From Bin75 sp965223955 (GTDB lineage Bacteria; Nitrospirota; Nitrospiria; Nitrospirales; UBA8639): a DNA stretch of 64,000 nucleotides. Positions 59,974-64,000 of the stretch are shown here, piece by piece; within the stretch, counting starts at the first letter, position 1, and the number at the start of each line of letters is the position of its first letter. The notes beneath the pieces are model-generated. The model did not search any database. It worked only from the letters and a program-made list of their open reading frames with translations, and was not told the origin of the DNA. Location: the NCBI GenBank assembly GCA_965223955.1, contig OZ245029.1:248001-312000 (forward strand), written 5' to 3'. Made by a program: the position numbers and the translations under genes.

Positions 59974-60372
59974 TTGACCGGCAAGGCGCGTGAAAACCGA
60001 AAAAATCCAACTCCTGCAGAAAAAAGGCTCTGGTTTGAAATATTGCAGAACAAACAGCTTGGCAAATTCAAATTTATCCGGCAAAAACCGATCGATCAAT
60101 ATATTGTCGATTTTTATTGCTCAGCATTGATGCTTGCTATCGAGATAGACGGCGATACACATGCTGAGCAACAACAATACGACGAAACCAGGACCCAAAG
60201 ACTGAATAAACTGGGCATCGAAGTTCTTCGCTACCCAAACACGGAGATACTGAATAATCTTGAAGGTGTTTTTGAAGATCTGCTGAAACGTGTTGCTAAA
60301 AGAACACCCTTCGACCACGCCTACAGGGTACCAGGCGAGCCGGCGCTCCTCCCCTTCCGACATCCCCCCTGA
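59974..60372 (+). CDS. DUF559 endonuclease-like protein, repeat-flanked
   Basis: A second DUF559/COG2852 protein, 132 residues. It contains NPTPAEKRLWFEILQNKQLG, KFIRQKPIDQYIVDFYC with Asp46, and LAIEIDGDTH with Glu57/Asp59, the PD-(D/E)XK-like core. The start is a TTG seven bases after the left repeat; the last residues (LPFRHPP) are encoded by the right repeat. The middle is AT-rich against its surroundings. It shares layout but only distant sequence with the copy at 51409, so the two arrived separately. Its role in repeat mobility is a hypothesis. Confidence 0.82.
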   Translation: MTGKARENRKNPTPAEKRLWFEILQNKQLGKFKFIRQKPIDQYIVDFYCSALMLAIEIDGDTHAEQQQYDETRTQRLNKLGIEVLRYPNTEILNNLEGVFEDLLKRVAKRTPFDHAYRVPGEPALLPFRHPP

Positions 60373-60407
60373 TAAGGGGGGCCAGGGGGGTTTTATCTCT
60401 TACGACA
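60364..60407. repeat. CCCCCTGATAAGGGGG repeat, right flank of DUF559 gene
   Basis: Direct copy of the left flank, nearly identical over 43 bases, ending ATCTCTTACGACA. Confidence 0.85.
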
Positions 60408-60420
60408 GGCAAAAACCGAA

Positions 60421-60891
60421 CTACAGCTCCGCCAGATACGAAGCCACGAGAAGGACGGCCAGGGTCATCACGATGACGGCTTTTTGCAGGATATCGGCGC
60501 GGGCAGGGATGGTTGGTGAAGAGGCCGACGGCGGGGGATCCTGAGACGACGGGGCATACGGATCGATAATGAAGTCGTGAATGAGGAGTAGCCCGAAGGC
60601 GATGATGAAGAGGAACAGTTTCAGCATCAACACCACGCCCCACATGGTTTCGATCCGGGCAGAACCGCTCTCATTCAACATCTGATACGCGCCGGTCAGG
60701 ATCAGGAGAATGAGACTCACCCACGCGATGGTTCGAAAGCGGCGGCCCGACAGACGGACGACTTCCCGGGATTTTGAATCGGATGGAGTCTTCCGTGCCA
60801 CCGGAGTGAGCACGAATTGGGAAAACATCAATCCGCCGATGAGGATTATGGCCGCAGCGAGGTGAATCCAGGTAATAAGGTAGTCAGGCAT
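60421..60891 (-). CDS. CopD-like four-helix membrane protein
   Basis: A 156-residue inner-membrane protein. Helices are WIHLAAAIILIGGLMFSQFVL, TIAWVSLILLILTGAYQML, VVLMLKLFLFIIAFGLLLIHDFI and a C-terminal VIVMTLAVLLVASYLAEL. The first and third helices have the His positions (WIHLA, LIHDF) found in CopD/YuiD-type proteins that may bind heme or copper. A Pro/Ser loop separates the last helix. Function is not established. It is oriented away from the citrate synthase gene. Confidence 0.75.
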   Translation of the reverse strand: MPDYLITWIHLAAAIILIGGLMFSQFVLTPVARKTPSDSKSREVVRLSGRRFRTIAWVSLILLILTGAYQMLNESGSARIETMWGVVLMLKLFLFIIAFGLLLIHDFIIDPYAPSSQDPPPSASSPTIPARADILQKAVIVMTLAVLLVASYLAEL

Positions 60892-61106
60892 AATCGCGTG
60901 GGAGAAGAGCGTTCAACCGTACGCCGTCGTTCAAGTTTCCCTCGAGGCCCGCACGGGCCTCGTCGGGGATACGGTATTACCTACCAGTGTTTTTGTCTTG
61001 GCAGCAACCTCTTGTCACTATCGAACACCCATCTCCAAGAATATTTCCGGTAGAATATGATAAGGGTCACTAGAAAGAACATTTGTGTTCTTAAGGAGGT
61101 TCTCCG

Positions 61107-62399
61107 ATGAACCGACTCTCCACACTCCACGTTGACGACCACACCATTGCACTCCCCATTGCCACGGGAACCGAAGGCGAACGGGTTCTCGACGTCACCA
61201 CGTTGCGCGCCCAAACGGGACTCACCACCTTTGACCCGGGGTACGTGAATACCGCCTCCTGTTCCAGCGGTATCACGTTTCTGGACGGAGACAAAGGGAT
61301 TCTTCGCTACCGCGGGATTCCCATTGAGCAACTGGCCGAACATTCGAATTTTTTGGAGACCGCCTACCTTCTGATGTACGGCAACCTGCCCACCCAATCC
61401 GAGTATCAACGATTTGCGAACACCATCACCCGGCACACGCTGCTGCACGAAGACGTGAAACGTTTTTACGACGGGTTTCCCAAGGACGCGCACCCCATGG
61501 CTATTCTGTCGGCCGTGATCGGCGCGCTTTCGACGTTTTATCAGGACAGCCACGACCCGACCGATCCTCAACAAGTCGAGTTATCCACCCACCGCCTCCT
61601 TGCCAAAATCCCGACCATCGCCGCCTATTCCTATAAGAAGTCGATCGGGCAGCCCTTTGTCTATCCCGATAATGCGTTGGACTATTGTTCCAATTTTCTC
61701 CGCATGATGTTCTCGGTTCCCTCCGAGCCATACGCGGTGAATCCCATTGTGACGAAAGCGTTGAACCTGTTGTGTATTCTCCATGCCGATCATGAGCAAA
61801 ATTGCTCAACGTCCACGGTGCGTCTCGTCGGATCGTCGCACGCGAATCTCTTTGCTTCCGTGTCTGCCGGCATCTATGCGTTGTGGGGACCGCGACATGG
61901 CGGCGCGAATCAACAAGTGATGGAGATGCTCGAAACGATTCATGCCGACGGAGGCAACGTGCGGAAATATGTCGAGATGGCCAAGGATCGAACCCAGCCC
62001 TTCCGCCTCGCAGGGTTCGGCCACCGCGTCTACAAACACTATGACCCCCGGGCCAAAATTTTAAAACGGGCCTGCGAGCAAGTTCTGGATGTCCTCGGCA
62101 TGCACGATCCGTTGCTCGAAATCGCCAAACGCCTGGAAGACGCCGCCCTCAAGGATGACTTTTTCGTCTCGAACAAATTGTATCCCAACGTCGATTTTTA
62201 CAGCGGGATGATTTACAAGGCGATCGGGTTCCCCGTGAACATGTTCACGGTCGTGTTTGCAATCGGCCGATTACCGGGATGGATCGCCCATTGGCGGGAA
62301 ATGATGCAGGAACCCCACGTCAAGATCGGCAGGCCTCGACAATTGTATACCGGCCCCTCCTACACCGATTACGTTCCCATGGATCAAAGAAAAGAATAA
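61107..62399 (+). CDS. gltA: Citrate synthase
   Basis: Condenses acetyl-CoA and oxaloacetate; 430 residues, bacterial type II. Catalytic residues are visible: His264 in WGPRHGGANQQV, the second His in FGHRVYKHYDPRAK, and Asp in NVDFYSGMIYKAIG. An N-terminal beta domain holds DPGYVNTASCSSGITFLDGD and ILRYRGIPIEQLAE. AAGGAGG seven bases before the ATG fixes the start. In a Nitrospira-like organism, which can run a reductive TCA cycle, it may act oxidatively or in reverse; this cannot be told here. Confidence 0.96.
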   Translation: MNRLSTLHVDDHTIALPIATGTEGERVLDVTTLRAQTGLTTFDPGYVNTASCSSGITFLDGDKGILRYRGIPIEQLAEHSNFLETAYLLMYGNLPTQSEYQRFANTITRHTLLHEDVKRFYDGFPKDAHPMAILSAVIGALSTFYQDSHDPTDPQQVELSTHRLLAKIPTIAAYSYKKSIGQPFVYPDNALDYCSNFLRMMFSVPSEPYAVNPIVTKALNLLCILHADHEQNCSTSTVRLVGSSHANLFASVSAGIYALWGPRHGGANQQVMEMLETIHADGGNVRKYVEMAKDRTQPFRLAGFGHRVYKHYDPRAKILKRACEQVLDVLGMHDPLLEIAKRLEDAALKDDFFVSNKLYPNVDFYSGMIYKAIGFPVNMFTVVFAIGRLPGWIAHWREMMQEPHVKIGRPRQLYTGPSYTDYVPMDQRKE

Positions 62400-62420
62400 T
62401 GACGGGGGCCGATTGCGATT

Positions 62421-62993
62421 CTAGAATGCCACTTTGGGCGTGGCTCGGGCTTCTTCTCCTATTTCGAAGTATTCGGCTTGTCCGACTCCGGCCAGCCCCG
62501 CATAGAGTCTCCCCAGCAATTTCCGGATAAAGGTGTTCAGGACCCGAACGCTATCGTTATACCGTTTTCGTTCGACCGCCAATCGATTCTCCGTCCCTTC
62601 GAGTTGGTCCTGGAGCTTTAAAAACGATTGATCGGATTTGAGTTGGGGATAGGCTTCCCGCAAGACCAACAGCCGCGAGAGCGCCGACTCGAACCCGCTC
62701 GCCGCGCGGGCTTTCTCATTAACCGATTGCGCCTGAAAATAGGATTTGCGTGCATTGGCGACCCCCAAATAAATCTTCTCTTCCTGGCTCGCCACCCCTT
62801 TGACGGTATTGACCAGATTGGGGATTAATTCAAACCGCCGTTGCAATTGATTTTCCACCTGTGCCCATTGGCTCTTCACCGCTTCATCCATTTCAATGGC
62901 CTGGTTATATCCGGAATAGACACAGCCACCAAGCATCAGGATCAGGAGGAGCAACCCTCCAAAGACCATGAGTAATATGCGTCCAGCGCTCAT
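62421..62993 (-). CDS. LemA-family protein
   Basis: A 190-residue protein with an N-terminal membrane helix (ILLMVFGGLLLLILMLGGCVYSGYN) and a long four-helix bundle containing QWAQVENQLQRRFELIPNLVNTVKGVA, the LemA hallmark, and ENRLAVERKRYNDSVRVLN. The function of the family is unclear. It follows the TPM-domain gene on the same strand with 51 bases between, a pairing seen in many bacteria. Confidence 0.9.
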   Translation of the reverse strand: MSAGRILLMVFGGLLLLILMLGGCVYSGYNQAIEMDEAVKSQWAQVENQLQRRFELIPNLVNTVKGVASQEEKIYLGVANARKSYFQAQSVNEKARAASGFESALSRLLVLREAYPQLKSDQSFLKLQDQLEGTENRLAVERKRYNDSVRVLNTFIRKLLGRLYAGLAGVGQAEYFEIGEEARATPKVAF

Positions 62994-63044
62994 GATTGTT
63001 TCCCTCCGTTACGTATGCCGTATTCGACGCAGGCAACCGCCTCG

Positions 63045-63872
63045 CTACCAACCCGCGCCGCCCCCGCCCCCACCGAAGCCTCCACCCCCGCCGAACGATC
63101 CGCCGAAACCTCCCCCGAATCCGCCGCCAAACCCGCCGCTTGATACGCCCCACGGGCTTCTCCCCGTGACGCCACCCAAGGCGCTGCCGAGCAACATGCC
63201 TCCGACCAATCCTCCGACCATGCCTCCGCCACCCCAGGTGGAATAATGCCGGCGACGGCGACGCATGTTGGAAAACAACATGAACAGGAAAAATAACGGG
63301 ATGAGCAACGATCCCAGGACCGAACCGCCTCTCCCACCACCCCGGCCCGGCCGATAGCGGTGTTGAGGAATGCCGGTGAGCTTGACCCGTTGGGAGTCCG
63401 CGACTTGATTGGCCGTCACGACCGCCAATTGGAAAAGACCTTGGGAATATTGGGCCTGTTTAAAGAATTGGGAGGCCACCGCACGGGACGCCGAGCCCGC
63501 CCACGAATCGGGCAGCGCACCTTCCAATCCATAGCCCGTATGAATTCGGACCTTTCGCTCCTTAAGGGCCAACGCGATCAGGGCGCCGTTGTCTTTCCCT
63601 TTTCGGCCAAGCTTCCATGCTTCGGCGTGCCGCTGGGCAAAACCGAACATGTCCTCTCCTTCTGTGGATTGAACGGTCAGCACTTTCACCTGCGCCGTGG
63701 TTTTCTGTTCAAGTTCGCGAAGCCAGCCCTCCAACTGCCGCTCGATTCCGGGATCGATGATTCCGGCGTTGTCCACGACGTAGGTACCGGGGTCCGGCAC
63801 AAACACCTCGCCCCAGCTCAAAGCGGGCAGGCACAGCAGAACCACGATGGCGAACACGGATTTCATGCCCAT
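63045..63872 (-). CDS. TPM-domain protein (YgcG family) with Gly-rich tail
   Basis: A 275-residue exported, membrane-anchored protein. The signal peptide (SVFAIVVLLCLPALSWG) is followed by a TPM domain (about 25-145) with VVDNAGIIDPGIERQLEGWLRELE, TGYGLEGALPDSWAGSASRAV and a QYSQGLFQLAVV end. A TM helix (VLGSLLIPLFFLFMLFSNM) and a basic segment precede a tail rich in GGFGGG repeats that finishes GGAGW. It starts at either of two close ATGs. It lies six bases downstream of the partial upstream gene, with LemA after it. Confidence 0.88.
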   Translation of the reverse strand: MGMKSVFAIVVLLCLPALSWGEVFVPDPGTYVVDNAGIIDPGIERQLEGWLRELEQKTTAQVKVLTVQSTEGEDMFGFAQRHAEAWKLGRKGKDNGALIALALKERKVRIHTGYGLEGALPDSWAGSASRAVASQFFKQAQYSQGLFQLAVVTANQVADSQRVKLTGIPQHRYRPGRGGGRGGSVLGSLLIPLFFLFMLFSNMRRRRRHYSTWGGGGMVGGLVGGMLLGSALGGVTGRSPWGVSSGGFGGGFGGGFGGSFGGGGGFGGGGGGAGW

Positions 63873-63877
63873 GGTCG

Positions 63878-64000
63878 TTACCAGCGATCAGCCAAGGTTT
63901 TCAATCCATCGATTTCATCATAGAGTTGCGTAAAATCATTCCAGTCATGCCGGCGGTTTTCTTGCAGCGCCGCACGAATTCCGGGAAAGGATCGATCGGT
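63878..64000 (-). CDS. C-terminal end of a gene cut by the window edge
   Basis: The last 40 codons of a minus-strand gene, reading RSFPGIRAALQENRRHDWND and ending DEIDGLKTLADRW. It stops six bases before the TPM-domain gene, so it belongs to the same operon. Too little is present to name it. Confidence 0.6.
   Translation of the reverse strand, partial: TDRSFPGIRAALQENRRHDWNDFTQLYDEIDGLKTLADRW

Overview
The window looks like a chromosomal segment of a Nitrospirota bacterium, probably of the Nitrospira nitrite-oxidiser lineage. This is inferred, not proven. The grounds are a FNT-type nitrite/formate channel paired with ferredoxin-nitrite reductase, a complete System I (Ccm) cytochrome c maturation cluster, a sulfide-type Thi4, many sigma-54 regulators, and moderately GC-rich DNA full of short dispersed palindromic repeats. 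No rRNA, tRNA, CRISPR array or phage was seen.

Layout. 0.2-2.4 kb: a PhoB/PhoR-like two-component pair on the minus strand. 3.0-6.6 kb: a dipeptide-type ABC importer (binding protein and two permeases, no ATPases nearby). 6.7-11.5 kb: a small DUF3565 protein, an unknown gene, then the minus-strand focA-nirA unit with a sigma-54 promoter, and a NifA-like activator just upstream. 11.8-16.8 kb: a histidine kinase and a REC-PAS-AAA+ activator, followed by two genes that each carry a -24/-12-like element and shared ATGAGACA repeats at the same distance upstream. 17-20.7 kb: an epimerase, a thiol peroxidase remnant, small membrane and PDZ proteins, a DUF523-DUF1722 protein and CbiX. 20.8-23.4 kb: a decayed defence locus (HigBA, HsdM fragment, TPR membrane protein, HsdR fragment) joined by overlapping start and stop codons. 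23.5-28.5 kb: a zinc-ribbon peptide, LspA, IleS and NadA. 28.6-29.8 kb: a RelB/DinJ antitoxin whose toxin is cut by a repeat, then a coiled-coil/winged-helix gene behind a helically phased repeat array. 29.9-32.9 kb: TPP riboswitch, ThiC and Thi4. 32.9-39.8 kb: TPR protein, a RAYT transposase, a pseudo-receiver overlapping a YgfZ-like gene, a DMT transporter, a phosphopantetheinyl transferase and a ferredoxin. 39.8-46.9 kb: SMC, IspH, FabH and a BamD-like lipoprotein. 47-57.6 kb: CcdA/TlpA and ccmABC-(CcmE/D-like)-ccmE-ccmF-ccmG-ccmH-ccmI, interrupted by a DUF559 nuclease element and by a nuclease-like gene plus HicAB. 57.7-59.9 kb: two adjacent insertion sequences with clear target duplications, both transposases disrupted. 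60-64 kb: a second repeat-flanked DUF559 gene, a CopD-like membrane protein, citrate synthase, LemA and a TPM-domain protein.

The genes fit a respiring chemolithotroph: cytochrome c maturation, nitrite uptake and assimilation, thiamine, NAD and isoprenoid synthesis, and a citrate synthase. Superimposed on this is a dense population of repeats (REP hairpins, a CCCCCTGATAAGGGGG family, CATTCCGAGCG and CATTCCCGAC families). These insert into coding regions, truncate toxins, supply C-terminal tails and flank two nuclease genes.
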